DNA of 64,000 nucleotides from CBDDBH01 sp965225625 (GTDB lineage Bacteria; Pseudomonadota; Gammaproteobacteria; JADZEE01). Below are positions 18,622 through 27,290 of the stretch, piece after piece; positions within the stretch are counted from its first letter, which is position 1, and each line of letters opens with the position of its first letter. The stretch lies in assembly GCA_965225625.1 (NCBI GenBank), contig CBDDBH010000016.1, forward strand, positions 44,691-108,690, read 5' to 3'. The notes under the pieces were generated by a model that saw nothing but the letters and a program-made list of their open reading frames with translations, ran no database searches and was not told where the DNA came from. The position numbers and the translations under genes are program-made.

Positions 18622-19626
18622 ATGGGTGATGTTGTGGAGAGTAACAAGGCCGCTGCGGATCGTGAACTCCTGCAGTTATTGGCTGACGGCGAATTTCACT
18701 CCGGTGAATACCTTGCTGCTCAACTTGGCATCAGCCGTGCAGCAATCTGGAAGCGCGTAAAGTCACTGGCACGATTGCAATTGCATATCGAAGCGGTCCG
18801 CGGCAAAGGCTATCGGTTACCCTATCCAATTGAATTTCTGAATCGATCCGAGATCGAGGCGCAGTTGAGTGAGTCTGCGCGTGCGTCAGTGGCGTCAATC
18901 GAAATCCTGCAGGAAACTGACTCGACCAACCGGCGCCTGGTGTCGCGCATTGGCCGGGAGGAGATCCATGGCCAGGTTTGCCTTGCCGAATTTCAATCGG
19001 GTGGCCGTGGCCGCTTGAATCGCGAATGGGTCGGTTCGTTCGGCGGCAGTGTTTACATGTCGCTGGGTTGGCGTTTCAACGTGGGCCTGGAGTCACTGGC
19101 TGCGCTTTCCTTGGGCGTTGCAATCGCGGTTGTGAACGCATTACGGGCGCTCGGGCTGACTGAGCGCGTAGGTATAAAGTGGCCCAACGACCTATTGCAC
19201 GACGGCCGCAAGTTGGGCGGCATTCTTCTCGAGTTACAAAGCGAAACGGCCGGGGGCTGTCATGTTGTAGTGGGCATGGGTATTAACGTGGAACTCACGC
19301 CTGTGGTTGGCGAACGTGTCGACCAGCCTTGGACCGATTTATATACGGCGCTTGGACATCGTCCATCGCGCAATAAGCTGGTCGGCGTGTTGCTCAATCA
19401 GGTCGTGGAATTGTTGGCCAATTATGACCAGCAAGGCTTTCGTGCGTTGCTCGACGACTGGTATCGCTACGATTTGATCCGTGATCGTGCAGTAACTATC
19501 AAGTCTCCCCAGGGTGCAGTCTCAGGAATCGCCCGTGGTGTCGATCACCACGGCGCATTGCTGGTTGAGACCGATGGTTCGATAACGCGGCACTTTGCCG
19601 GCGACGTCAGTGTGAGGCCAACGTGA
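18622..19626 (+). CDS. birA: Bifunctional biotin-protein ligase / biotin operon repressor
   Basis: The 334-residue protein has an N-terminal winged helix (GEYLAAQLGISRAAIWKRV, about 28-46). It is followed by the ligase core with ETDSTN, the biotinyl-AMP loop GGRGRLNR, and KWPNDLLHDGRKLGGIL. It attaches biotin to carboxylase carrier proteins and represses biotin synthesis genes. The stop overlaps the GTG start of coaX by 4 nt, a common birA-coaX pairing in gammaproteobacteria. Confidence 0.95.
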   Translation: MGDVVESNKAAADRELLQLLADGEFHSGEYLAAQLGISRAAIWKRVKSLARLQLHIEAVRGKGYRLPYPIEFLNRSEIEAQLSESARASVASIEILQETDSTNRRLVSRIGREEIHGQVCLAEFQSGGRGRLNREWVGSFGGSVYMSLGWRFNVGLESLAALSLGVAIAVVNALRALGLTERVGIKWPNDLLHDGRKLGGILLELQSETAGGCHVVVGMGINVELTPVVGERVDQPWTDLYTALGHRPSRNKLVGVLLNQVVELLANYDQQGFRALLDDWYRYDLIRDRAVTIKSPQGAVSGIARGVDHHGALLVETDGSITRHFAGDVSVRPT

Positions 19627-20366
19627 TCTTGGTTACGGACATCGGCAACACCTCTATCAAGTGGGCTGAACTGGGAAACGGCAAACTTGAGAACGTCGGC
19701 CGTGCGCCATGGCAATCCGCAGACTTCTCGGTGACCTTGGCTAGCAAATGGACAACGCTGGCGCGTCCTGAACGGGTGATTGTGGCGAATGTCGCCGGTG
19801 CTCCAATCGATGCAGCTCTCACTGCCTGGACTGAACAACACTGGGAGATACGCCCGCAACTGATGCAGGTTCAGCCAAGGACTTGTGGGCTTGAAAATAG
19901 CTATCGAGACACGGCGCAATTGGGCGTTGATCGTTGGATCGCGGCCGTGGGTGCTTGGCACCAGTTACACCAGGCAGCGTGTATCGTGGACTGCGGGACT
20001 GCTATTACAATTGATGCAGTGTCGGCACACGGCAAATATCTTGGGGGCATAATTGCGCCGGGTATGTGGTTGATGCGTAAATCGCTCACGTCGCGTTCCC
20101 CGGCATTAATCGACGATGGCGCCCCCGCGCAACAGCTGCTGGGTGTTACGACGCAGCAAGCGATCGCGAGCGGGACGAAGAATGCAGCACTTGGTTTGAT
20201 CGAGCGGGTAGCTAAACAATTGCAGGAACAACTTGGTACTGACATGCGTCGACTCATTACCGGTGGTGATGCGGGCGTTGTAGCCACGGAACTCGGTGGG
20301 CACTGGATCCATGATCCGGATCTCGTATTACGCGGAATAGCGGTCGCTGCAGGCGTCATCACATGA
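19623..20366 (+). CDS. coaX: Type III pantothenate kinase
   Basis: This 247-residue protein has the ASKHA-fold signatures of CoaX: DIGNTSIKW near the N-terminus, DRWIAAVGAW, DCGTAITIDAV and GGIIAPG. It phosphorylates pantothenate in the first step of coenzyme A synthesis. The start GTG 19623 overlaps the birA stop (GTGA) and the stop overlaps the next ATG (ATGA), so all three genes are translationally coupled. Confidence 0.95.
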   Translation: MILVTDIGNTSIKWAELGNGKLENVGRAPWQSADFSVTLASKWTTLARPERVIVANVAGAPIDAALTAWTEQHWEIRPQLMQVQPRTCGLENSYRDTAQLGVDRWIAAVGAWHQLHQAACIVDCGTAITIDAVSAHGKYLGGIIAPGMWLMRKSLTSRSPALIDDGAPAQQLLGVTTQQAIASGTKNAALGLIERVAKQLQEQLGTDMRRLITGGDAGVVATELGGHWIHDPDLVLRGIAVAAGVIT

Positions 20367-21253
20367 AGTGGTTGTGCATGGTGTTTCTGGTTGGGAATGC
20401 TGCATATCTTGGTTGGGAGCTTAACGACCGCATTTACCATCGCCCGCGCCCGGTTAAAGTCGAAGCAATTCCCGCGAATACGGCCGAACTGCAGTTACTG
20501 GGCGAGCTTGCCGAGTTGCCGATGGAGCGTGCGGACGCACCGGATATGCCTATTGAAGCCGTGTCCGAAATTCCGGACTCAACGGTGGGTACCACCGATG
20601 TTGAGGCCGCTGCAGCAGTGCAGGAGAGTGCTGCGCTGGATACGGACATCGATCCATCGCAAATCCTCGAGGATCCCGCACTCGACGACGATGTCAAAGT
20701 CGAACCAGCGTTTGGCGCGGCAGCGGTATTCGTCTACGAAACTCCACCACCGGAACAGATGTTGTTATCGTCGTATTGTTTTTCCTTCGGACCGTTTGCA
20801 GACGAGCAGAACATGGCACGACGCAAAGTACTGTTGGCCGGTCGTGTCGATTGGTTGCGCACAGAAACCAAACGCGACGGCAAGCGTCAGAAGCTGTTCT
20901 GGGTATATTTGGAGCCGCGCGAATCGGTCGCTGCCGCTCAAGAACAACTGGCGGATCTACACCGTCGCGGCATCACCGACTATATGATTATTCGCCGTGG
21001 AGGAATGCGTAACGCCATTTCGCTGGGTCTATTCAGTTCCCAGGAGTCGGTCAATAACCGGCTTGCAGAGCTCGCCGACGAGGGCTATCAGCCGGTGGTC
21101 GTGCCGCGTTATAAGTTAACGAAAAACTTCTGGCTGCATGCAGGCAGCGGCAATGCGGATCTGCTGGAAACGGCGGCTGAGGAACTCGAAGAGGAACTCG
21201 CAGGCCGCTCCACGAGCTGCAACGAAATTGCACAGCTCTTCCCAGCGCAATAG
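20363..21253 (+). CDS. SPOR-domain membrane protein
   Basis: The 296-residue protein has an N-terminal hydrophobic segment (WLCMVFLVGNAAYLGW), an acidic low-complexity linker, and a C-terminal SPOR-like region (CFSFGPFADEQNMARRK, then ISLGLFSSQESVNNRLAELADEGY). SPOR domains bind denuded peptidoglycan, often at division sites. It is coupled to coaX by an ATGA overlap; birA-coaX-SPOR order is common in gammaproteobacteria. Likely an inner-membrane protein with its main part in the periplasm. Confidence 0.85.
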   Translation: MKWLCMVFLVGNAAYLGWELNDRIYHRPRPVKVEAIPANTAELQLLGELAELPMERADAPDMPIEAVSEIPDSTVGTTDVEAAAAVQESAALDTDIDPSQILEDPALDDDVKVEPAFGAAAVFVYETPPPEQMLLSSYCFSFGPFADEQNMARRKVLLAGRVDWLRTETKRDGKRQKLFWVYLEPRESVAAAQEQLADLHRRGITDYMIIRRGGMRNAISLGLFSSQESVNNRLAELADEGYQPVVVPRYKLTKNFWLHAGSGNADLLETAAEELEEELAGRSTSCNEIAQLFPAQ

Positions 21254-21273
21254 AATCCGCGAGAGTTTCCCAA

Positions 21274-21347
21274 GCCCCGATAGTTAAACGGTATAACTGG
21301 TGATTTGTAATCACCAATTGGGGGTTCGATTCCCTCTCGGGGCTCCA
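21274..21347 (+). tRNA. tRNA-Thr (anticodon TGT)
   Basis: A full cloverleaf is visible: acceptor GCCCCGA/TCGGGGC, D-stem GTTA/TAAC, anticodon arm GGTGA-TTTGTAA-TCACC with TGT, T-arm with TTCGATT, and an encoded CCA. It is the integration target of the 38-kb element: its last 46 bases recur at 59344-59389. The gene itself remains intact on the left side. Confidence 0.95.
21302..21347 (+). repeat. attL, left 46-bp direct repeat
   Basis: Runs from the anticodon arm to the CCA end of the tRNA-Thr gene, identical to 59344-59389. Bases on either side differ between the copies. Confidence 0.93.
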
Positions 21348-21394
21348 ATTAAATCAAATGTTTATCGTATTTTACCCTCCAACCAGCAAATAAA

Positions 21395-21510
21395 TGGTGC
21401 ACTGGTGGTGCAATAAGCTACAATTAAGCACCATAAGCCGGTATGCACCAACGGCCTAACTGTCCTGATTATTGGAGATTTTCGTTTTAAATTGCACCAT
21501 TAGTGCACCA
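21395..21510. promoter_or_regulatory. Cluster of five TGGTGCA motifs between attL and int
   Basis: TGGTGCA occurs at 21395 and 21406 in forward orientation, and as TGCACCA at 21444, 21493 and 21504. Such clustered short sites next to an attachment site fit arm-type binding sites for the integrase or excision factor. Apart from these motifs, 21348-21642 holds no gene. Confidence 0.6.
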
Positions 21511-21642
21511 TTCAAGAAATTTTTCCTCATAACTAATTTATTTTAAATGAGTTTTTCGTATACATTAGGTGAATGATAGTCATACGTTGTCATCGTACGC
21601 AGTCTGCCGTACCGTCTAGTTCAATCATTGAGAACATCACAA

Positions 21643-22704
21643 ATGGCCTACATTGAAGAGCGTAAATCTAGCGACGGATCGGCCAGATACCGTGTGCAGA
21701 TTAGACTAAAAGGCTATCCCACACAGACAGCCACTTTTAAGAGGAAGACCGACGCAAAGAGGTGGGCACAAGACACGGAAAGCGCCATCCGTGACCGGCG
21801 GCATTTCAAAACCGCTGAATCGAAGCGTCATACCCTGTCGGACCTAATCGACAGATATATCCGAGACGTCCTACCAAATAAGCCAAAAAGCTACAAAAAG
21901 CAGAAGCAGCAACTCAACTGGTGGAAAGAGCAAATTGGTGCTTACCTCCTGGTGGACGTAACACCGGCGCTGATAGCCGAATATCGTGACAAGCTTAGCC
22001 GCGAAGAGACCTCACAAGAACGGACCCGCGCCCCGGCGTCAGTCGTCAGGTACATGGCGGCGTTATCACATGCCTTTACGATTGCGGTAAGAGAATGGGG
22101 ATGGCTCGATAGTAACCCGATGCAGAAGGTGACCAAGCCTAAGGAGCCTCGTGGCCGTGTTCGCTTCTTAGATGACGACGAAAGAAATAACTTACTGGAG
22201 GCTTGTCGGCAATCAACTAATCCCTACCTTTATCCAGTAGTGGTGTTGGCGCTATCCACCGGGATGCGCCAGGGCGAGATCATGAACCTGACATGGAATG
22301 ATGTTGACTTGCATCAGGGCCAGATAATTCTGCATGAAACCAAGAACGGTGAGCGCCGTGCTGTGCCTTTAGCCGGTCATGCCCTTGGACTGTTAAAAGA
22401 ACACGCAAAAGTAAAGCGATTGGATACAGCGTTGCTTTTCCCGAGTCCACATATGAATAAACCAATCGACCTCCGCACGCCGTGGCTTAAAGCCTTGAAA
22501 AAAGCAAAAATCGACGATTTCCGTTTTCACGACCTGCGACATAGCGCAGCCTCTTACCTCGCAATGGGCGGGGCAACATCTGGTGAAATTGCTGATGTGT
22601 TAGGCCACAAAACATTGGCCATGGTGAAGCGTTACGCTCATTTATCCGAACAGCACACCGCTGGGGTCGTCGCTCGAATGAATGGAAAGATATTCGGTGC
22701 GTAA
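21643..22704 (+). CDS. Tyrosine recombinase (phage/island integrase)
   Basis: This 353-residue integrase has an N-terminal AP2-like arm-binding region (YIEERKSSDGSARYRVQIR), a SAM-like core-binding domain, and a catalytic domain. Catalytic residues are visible: Arg in STGMRQGE, His-x-x-Arg in FHDLRHS, His in VLGHKT and Tyr in VKRYAHLS. ATG 21643 is preferred to TTG 21628. It sits 295 nt from attL, reading into the element, as usual for tRNA-targeted islands. It should catalyse integration at tRNA-Thr and, with an excision factor, excision. Its stop overlaps the next start by one base. Confidence 0.95.
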   Translation: MAYIEERKSSDGSARYRVQIRLKGYPTQTATFKRKTDAKRWAQDTESAIRDRRHFKTAESKRHTLSDLIDRYIRDVLPNKPKSYKKQKQQLNWWKEQIGAYLLVDVTPALIAEYRDKLSREETSQERTRAPASVVRYMAALSHAFTIAVREWGWLDSNPMQKVTKPKEPRGRVRFLDDDERNNLLEACRQSTNPYLYPVVVLALSTGMRQGEIMNLTWNDVDLHQGQIILHETKNGERRAVPLAGHALGLLKEHAKVKRLDTALLFPSPHMNKPIDLRTPWLKALKKAKIDDFRFHDLRHSAASYLAMGGATSGEIADVLGHKTLAMVKRYAHLSEQHTAGVVARMNGKIFGA

Positions 22705-23537
22705 TGCCGAATTGGGAAAGCGCCGAGGACTACGCCTTTACGGCGGCGCTAGACAAGCACGGTTGGGCTTGGGAGTTCCTACGCAGAAACTCACAATACC
22801 AGCAGCATTATGTAGAGGTGCCCAAGCTACAAAAGAAATATGAGAAGTCGCGTAAGGCCAGTCCTCTCCCGAAGAACAGTTACATCCTGGGTTCTAACCT
22901 ACATATCTATGACGAGGAAGTTTTTGATCCTCCTCGCAAGGGCGACGAGCCGGTGCGATCTTGGATGGGCAGGGTTATCAGTGAACGTGGTTACCCGCGA
23001 CGCTATTCTCCTGTTAAGTGGTACACAAAGAAATGGGGAATCCTCCAATTGGTTGATCCCAGCTGCGATCTGGCTAGCAAAGTCGAATTTTTGGTAGGGG
23101 CCGGTAAGCCTCGTCTCTTCGAACTGTGGGAAAGCCTAAGTGATTATTTGATGGTCCAAGACAGCGGGGACGCAACGGTAATTTCACCCGAGCAGGGGGT
23201 CGTCGTATTCGATCTCACGAGACCGATACCTCCACAAATTGAGGTGATAACAGACGAACTGAAAGAGCGTCAGAAGAAAGTCAAAGCCGCAACGTTGATA
23301 ACAAGAAAATCGCGAATTCTTAAGCGGAAGTGGTGTCGTTATCTACGCCTTCTCGATGGTAAGGCCGCAGGCGTTTCTCACGCTACGCTAGCAGATGTTT
23401 TTTATAAGCAGGATAAGCAGGATAAGAAGAATAAGAAGGCACTTGAATCCGATGAGAAACAAAGTTGGATTCACCCTCGCCTGAAACAAGCAGAAAAAAT
23501 GCTTCACCCCGAAGCGTATCTAAAACTCTTGCAGTAG
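22704..23537 (+). CDS. DUF6499/DUF2285-type island protein
   Basis: The 277-residue protein begins with a DUF6499-like segment (AALDKHGWAWEFLRRNSQY). Its C-terminal half resembles DUF2285 proteins of integrative elements, with RYLRLLDGKAAGVSHATLADVFY. Such proteins are often called transcriptional regulator-like, without experimental proof. A lysine-rich stretch (KQDKQDKKNKK) lies near the C-terminus. ATG 22704 overlaps the integrase TAA by one base, so it is translationally coupled to the integrase. A role in element regulation or transfer is inferred from position only. Confidence 0.65.
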   Translation: MPNWESAEDYAFTAALDKHGWAWEFLRRNSQYQQHYVEVPKLQKKYEKSRKASPLPKNSYILGSNLHIYDEEVFDPPRKGDEPVRSWMGRVISERGYPRRYSPVKWYTKKWGILQLVDPSCDLASKVEFLVGAGKPRLFELWESLSDYLMVQDSGDATVISPEQGVVVFDLTRPIPPQIEVITDELKERQKKVKAATLITRKSRILKRKWCRYLRLLDGKAAGVSHATLADVFYKQDKQDKKNKKALESDEKQSWIHPRLKQAEKMLHPEAYLKLLQ

Positions 23538-23639
23538 CATTTTCTTCCCAATCTTGGATCTCAAATTATCGCTTTGAGATCGGGATACACGGTGCTGTTG
23601 GTCTCAAGTACAGTCGTAACAGACAACACTTGAGGCTTA

Positions 23640-23927
23640 ATGATGAATACCCACGACACCGAGCAAGCATCTAATGCAGGCGCGCAAATACCGCCTCCCG
23701 GTTCAAAAAAGAAGCCCCCTAAAATTCGTAGCAGCCAGACGCGCTTGATCCCAGTTCCGCGATGGTCCGACCATCATGACTGGCCGCCCATCGGCGGCTT
23801 GCGCCATCTGATTTTCTACTCCCAATCAAACGGATTTGCTCGGTGCATTCGCCGTGTTGGCCGACGTGTCTTGATCGACGAGGCCGCGTTCTTTGAGTGG
23901 GTCGAAGCGATTAACAGCGAGCGGTAA
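23640..23927 (+). CDS. AlpA/Xis-like small DNA-binding protein
   Basis: The 95-residue protein has a proline/lysine-rich start and a winged helix-like C-terminal half. The pattern DWPPIGGLRHLIFYSQSNGF, RRVGRRVLIDEAAFFEWV is typical of small excisionase/AlpA-like proteins next to integrases. It probably binds near the att sites or controls excision and the downstream primase gene. A GAGG is placed 5 nt before ATG 23640; ATG 23643 is the alternative. A palindrome (23985-24000) follows before the primase. Confidence 0.7.
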   Translation: MMNTHDTEQASNAGAQIPPPGSKKKPPKIRSSQTRLIPVPRWSDHHDWPPIGGLRHLIFYSQSNGFARCIRRVGRRVLIDEAAFFEWVEAINSER

Positions 23928-23984
23928 ACACCGATTCGCCTGGCTCCAGCGTGTTTTTTGGACGAACTATGTTAACCGTGCGAC

Positions 23985-24000
23985 GTGCACTTGAGTGCAC
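23985..24000. promoter_or_regulatory. Palindrome copy 1 (GTGCACTTGAGTGCAC)
   Basis: A 7-bp inverted repeat with a 2-bp centre, 30 nt upstream of the primase start and preceded by TGTTAAC. First of six copies in the element. Its position fits an operator. Confidence 0.75.
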
Positions 24001-24030
24001 CTATTCGTATCGCAGATTGAGGTGGCTGTT

Positions 24031-26316
24031 GTGAAAAAACTAAAAGGAAATCCCGCAGACCATGGGGCTAAGAAAATGTCGGCACCGGCTATTTTATCTA
24101 GTCCCAATTCGCCAGGATTTCCAAGTAGCCTCAAGGAGGCTATTAAGGGAGTCGATGTGCCTCCCGCCTCTAATTTACCAGATGTAGAAGGCGAATCCGT
24201 TCATTGGAGCCAGGGACTCGCTTTGTTCAGCCCTATTGTTCAGAAAACCAAAGGTTTGATCGAGATCCGACTAATCAGTCCAGAGGAGAAAATGGTGGGG
24301 CGTTATTTTTCTAACAATCTAGCGGATTTAGGAGAATTCATCAGAGCTAATAATGGGATAAACAGTGTTTATTTTGGGCCAACCACGCGGATTAATACCT
24401 CGGGCGGGAAAAAGAAGAACTGCAAAGATTTATGCGTCGTCTATGCGGATCTTGATTTCAAGGATTTTGTGGGTGGTGAAGAGGAACCCAGAACGAGGCT
24501 GGCAGAGTTCACAATCCAGCCTTCTCTCGTGATTATTACTGGCGGTGGACTGCACGTCTACTGGTTCCTTAGCGAAACGTACGACGCACAGAAACATTGT
24601 GATCGACTAGAAATCGCATTGAAAGGACTAGCGAAATCGTTAGGGGGAGATAAAAGCGTTGCGCAGATTGCGGCCATGATGCGGGTGCCTGGCACGGTTA
24701 ACATGAAGCCAGGACGAAACGGTGCGTTGTGTCAGTTCGAAATTTTCGAGCCAAGCCGGATCGTTACGCTTGAAAAAATCGAATCGGCAGTACTCCAACC
24801 AAAAACTGCGGTAGTTAGCGGACAACTCCACGGTTCGCTCGACACGCTCAAAAAGAAGATTGCTATCGGAAATCGGGACAGAGGCTCGTTCGACTATGTC
24901 AATGCGTACATCAAGCAGCACGGTACAGGCACGGATGACGAGGCGCTTGAAAAAGAACTGATTGAGCATCTTCACGACATAGGTGGCGATAGCCTTGATG
25001 TGATCAAGAAGAAAATCCCAAGGTGGATCGAGTCGGGGCACAAATTTTTCGATAAGAGGCGAAAGCTCACATTTCGAGAACTTGCCGATGCTTTTTTGAT
25101 ACGTTTCTCAGCGCCCGTCGTATACGTTTCCGGGCAGTTTCTGGGCTACAGCGATGGGCACTGGAGCGCTCTGGACGAAAAAGCCACGATCCGGCGCTTT
25201 ATCACCGAATTCGATGGAGTCGATTGCAGCGACACACGAACCAAGCAAACGCTCGGAGTTCTGAGAGATTTGTGCGCCGTAGAATCCTTCGAAAGTCCTA
25301 GACCGCTCATCTGCCTCAATGACGGAACACTCGATCCAGTTACCGGACAGCTGCTACCCCACAGCCCAGATCACCATCTTCAAAATGCCCTGGTTTGTGA
25401 ATGGGACCCCGAAGCAGAATGTAATCTTTGGATAAAGACCCTGAACGAAATTTTTGTAGGTGATCCAGACGCTGACGACAAAATCAGGCTGCTCCAGATG
25501 TGGTTCGGTTACTGCCTGACACCGGACAATCGCCATCAACTCATGTTGCTTCTCGTCGGAAATGGCTCGAATGGGAAAAGTCTAATTCTAGATGTGATGG
25601 CTCTATTGCTCGGCGCGGAAAACGTCAGCAACGCGATGATCTCACGATTGGACTCCGCATTCGTTCGTGCCGAGTTGAATGGGAAATTAGTGAATATCTC
25701 CCCAGAGCTACAAGCCAAGGACACGTTGGGGAGCAGTTACCTCAAACAGATTGTCGGCGGTGACGCGATCGAGGTGGAGCGGAAATACAAACCTAGTTTT
25801 TCTTTTCGACCAACCGTAAAGCTCGTTGCTGCCACAAACGAACTCCCAAAATTGCTTGACCACTCTTATGGTTTGGCACGCCGCCTCGCATTACTCGAAT
25901 TTAATAGGACGTTCAAGGAATCAGAAAAGGACCGCGCACGATACGACAAGCTTCGAGGTGAACTTCCAGGCATTTTGCGTTGGGCCGTTGACGGGCTGCA
26001 AACGCTGCGGGAAGAGCAGGGATTTACCATCCCAGAGTCCAGTCTCGCGGCGCTCGCTGGATTTCGTCACGACTCGAATCCGGTTGCTCAATTCGCCAAA
26101 GACATGTTAGTTGCCGACGAGGGCGGAAAGTTGACCGCCACAGATATCCGAACTCGGTTCGTCCCATGGGCTGAGGACCGAGGATATTTTTTAATAACGG
26201 TGGAGACTCTTGGTCGGAGGTTGAAGCATTTAGGTTTTGACACTCGATCTTCTAATGGGAAGAACTATTGGAAGGTGAGGTTTCGCAGCCATAGTGAAAT
26301 GGCGCAGGGAGGGTAG
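24031..26316 (+). CDS. P4-type primase-helicase (AEP-like primase plus D5/SF3 helicase)
   Basis: The 761-residue protein has an N-terminal AEP-type primase region with the metal motif ADLDF (Asp140, Asp142) and GGGLHVYW (171-178). A C-terminal D5-N/SF3 helicase follows, with Walker A GNGSNGKS (about 510-517), Walker B-like NISPEL and the sensor VAATNELP. Proteins of this build start replication of P4-like satellites and related islands. GTG 24031 is chosen because AGGTGG lies 5 nt upstream; the longer frame would start inside the palindrome. Its stop codon lies inside an 18-bp inverted-repeat arm. It suggests the element can replicate by itself after excision. Confidence 0.88.
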   Translation: MKKLKGNPADHGAKKMSAPAILSSPNSPGFPSSLKEAIKGVDVPPASNLPDVEGESVHWSQGLALFSPIVQKTKGLIEIRLISPEEKMVGRYFSNNLADLGEFIRANNGINSVYFGPTTRINTSGGKKKNCKDLCVVYADLDFKDFVGGEEEPRTRLAEFTIQPSLVIITGGGLHVYWFLSETYDAQKHCDRLEIALKGLAKSLGGDKSVAQIAAMMRVPGTVNMKPGRNGALCQFEIFEPSRIVTLEKIESAVLQPKTAVVSGQLHGSLDTLKKKIAIGNRDRGSFDYVNAYIKQHGTGTDDEALEKELIEHLHDIGGDSLDVIKKKIPRWIESGHKFFDKRRKLTFRELADAFLIRFSAPVVYVSGQFLGYSDGHWSALDEKATIRRFITEFDGVDCSDTRTKQTLGVLRDLCAVESFESPRPLICLNDGTLDPVTGQLLPHSPDHHLQNALVCEWDPEAECNLWIKTLNEIFVGDPDADDKIRLLQMWFGYCLTPDNRHQLMLLLVGNGSNGKSLILDVMALLLGAENVSNAMISRLDSAFVRAELNGKLVNISPELQAKDTLGSSYLKQIVGGDAIEVERKYKPSFSFRPTVKLVAATNELPKLLDHSYGLARRLALLEFNRTFKESEKDRARYDKLRGELPGILRWAVDGLQTLREEQGFTIPESSLAALAGFRHDSNPVAQFAKDMLVADEGGKLTATDIRTRFVPWAEDRGYFLITVETLGRRLKHLGFDTRSSNGKNYWKVRFRSHSEMAQGG

Positions 26317-26430
26317 GGTAGGATATTCCCAACCTTTTTATACATATCTCTTTATCCTTTTTCTTTACCACCACCATATATTAACGGTGATAATGAAAAC
26401 AGTAAGAAAAAACCTACCCTACCCTCCCTG
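26305..26430. repeat. 18-bp perfect inverted repeat across the primase stop codon
   Basis: CAGGGAGGGTAGGGTAGG at 26305-26322 pairs with its complement at 26413-26430 across a 90-nt AT-rich spacer. The G-rich arm has three GGG runs plus a GG, close to a G-quadruplex pattern. It may be an origin, a processing site or a terminator-like structure. Confidence 0.7.
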
Positions 26431-26680
26431 TTTCGGAGCAGACCTCTGGTGAGTGTAAGCGTAAACGGCGAAACGACGCGTCCAATTCGTACACGTGCAC
26501 CGATAAGCTCAACACCCGATCCCGTAGTGACTTGAAAGAGATCGGGCTTCTAGTCGTCGCTGACAGGCACTACTAGGCAACTTATGGCCTGCCGTGCTCC
26601 TGCAAAATCGGGGTGCGGATTAAGACTTCATGATCGTCAGGCGGACTGTTTTGTAGTTCCACATCGTAGTACCTTAAAAA

Positions 26681-26729
26681 CCCCGTATGACGGGGGTGGT
26701 TTGTCTAACGAAAGTGCACTCAAGTGCAC
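26681..26729. promoter_or_regulatory. Palindrome copy 2 with upstream hairpin
   Basis: A CCCCG-TATGA-CGGGG stem-loop (26681-26695) is followed by GGTTTGTCTAAC and the palindrome (complement orientation, 26714-26729). Copy 3 has the same order of parts. Confidence 0.7.
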
Positions 26730-26755
26730 CAATTGGCGTCAATAGATATTCAATA

Positions 26756-26849
26756 CCCCGAGTGAAACACATACTAACAATATCGGCCCCGCCGACGTCG
26801 CACTCGGGGGCGGTTTGTCAAATGAAAATCGGGGTGCACTTGAGTGCAC
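26756..26849. promoter_or_regulatory. Palindrome copy 3 with upstream inverted repeat
   Basis: CCCCGAGTG (26756-26764) pairs perfectly with CACTCGGGG (26801-26809); then GGTTTGTCAAATG and the palindrome at 26834-26849. The arrangement mirrors copy 2, 120 nt upstream. Confidence 0.7.
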
Positions 26850-26915
26850 CTCCATTTTGATCGGCTAAACGGCGTAGGCACCCCGCCATGCCCGTGGACT
26901 TATACAAACGTGCGG

Positions 26916-27000
26916 GGCCGGTAGTGTAGTCATATTCACGCCAATGAGCAGGGGACTGAAAATCCCTGTGTCGGCGGTTCAAATCCGCCCCTGGCCACCA
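26916..27000 (+). tRNA. tRNA-Phe-like gene (GAA) with abnormal D-arm
   Basis: The anticodon arm GGGGA-CTGAAAA-TCCCT (anticodon GAA), a 5-nt variable loop, T-arm GGCGG-TTCAAAT-CCGCC, acceptor GGCCGG/CTGGCC and encoded ACCA all match gammaproteobacterial tRNA-Phe. The D-arm region is 28 nt instead of about 19 and lacks the GCTC...GAGC stem and the GG. It may be an inactive or divergent island tRNA, or the scar of an old attachment site. Confidence 0.55.
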
Positions 27001-27290
27001 ATCGTTTCATTTACTTACAAGCGAAACTGCGGAAACGTAGTAACACATTCCTAAAAATACTGGAGTAATTCGCGCTTCAGGTTGCTGCGATAAACGTGGC
27101 AACGACCACAGCATCAAATATGAGTCAGCAGGGCGGGGTCCGCACTTGCTCAGATTGATATACGGGCAAATTCAGACTAGGTTTTTGATTATGAGGGATG
27201 AATTGTCACATCTGGGCAAGTGCCTGGAATGTTATACGAACAGTATTGTCCGTTGAATACCTGTTAGCCATTTAAGACTGCGGAGATTAC

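Larger units (their letters stand above)
26317..27290. other. Structured noncoding region, 974 bp
   Basis: Between primase and the next gene I find no coding sequence. It contains the 18-bp inverted repeat, a stem-loop CCCGATC/GATCGGG (26515-26546), two palindrome copies each behind a CCCCG/CGGGG stem, a further CCCCGC/GCGGGG stem (26881-26917) and a tRNA-Phe-like sequence. After 27000 nothing is recognised. The density of structure suggests replication origin or regulatory RNA functions. Confidence 0.55.
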
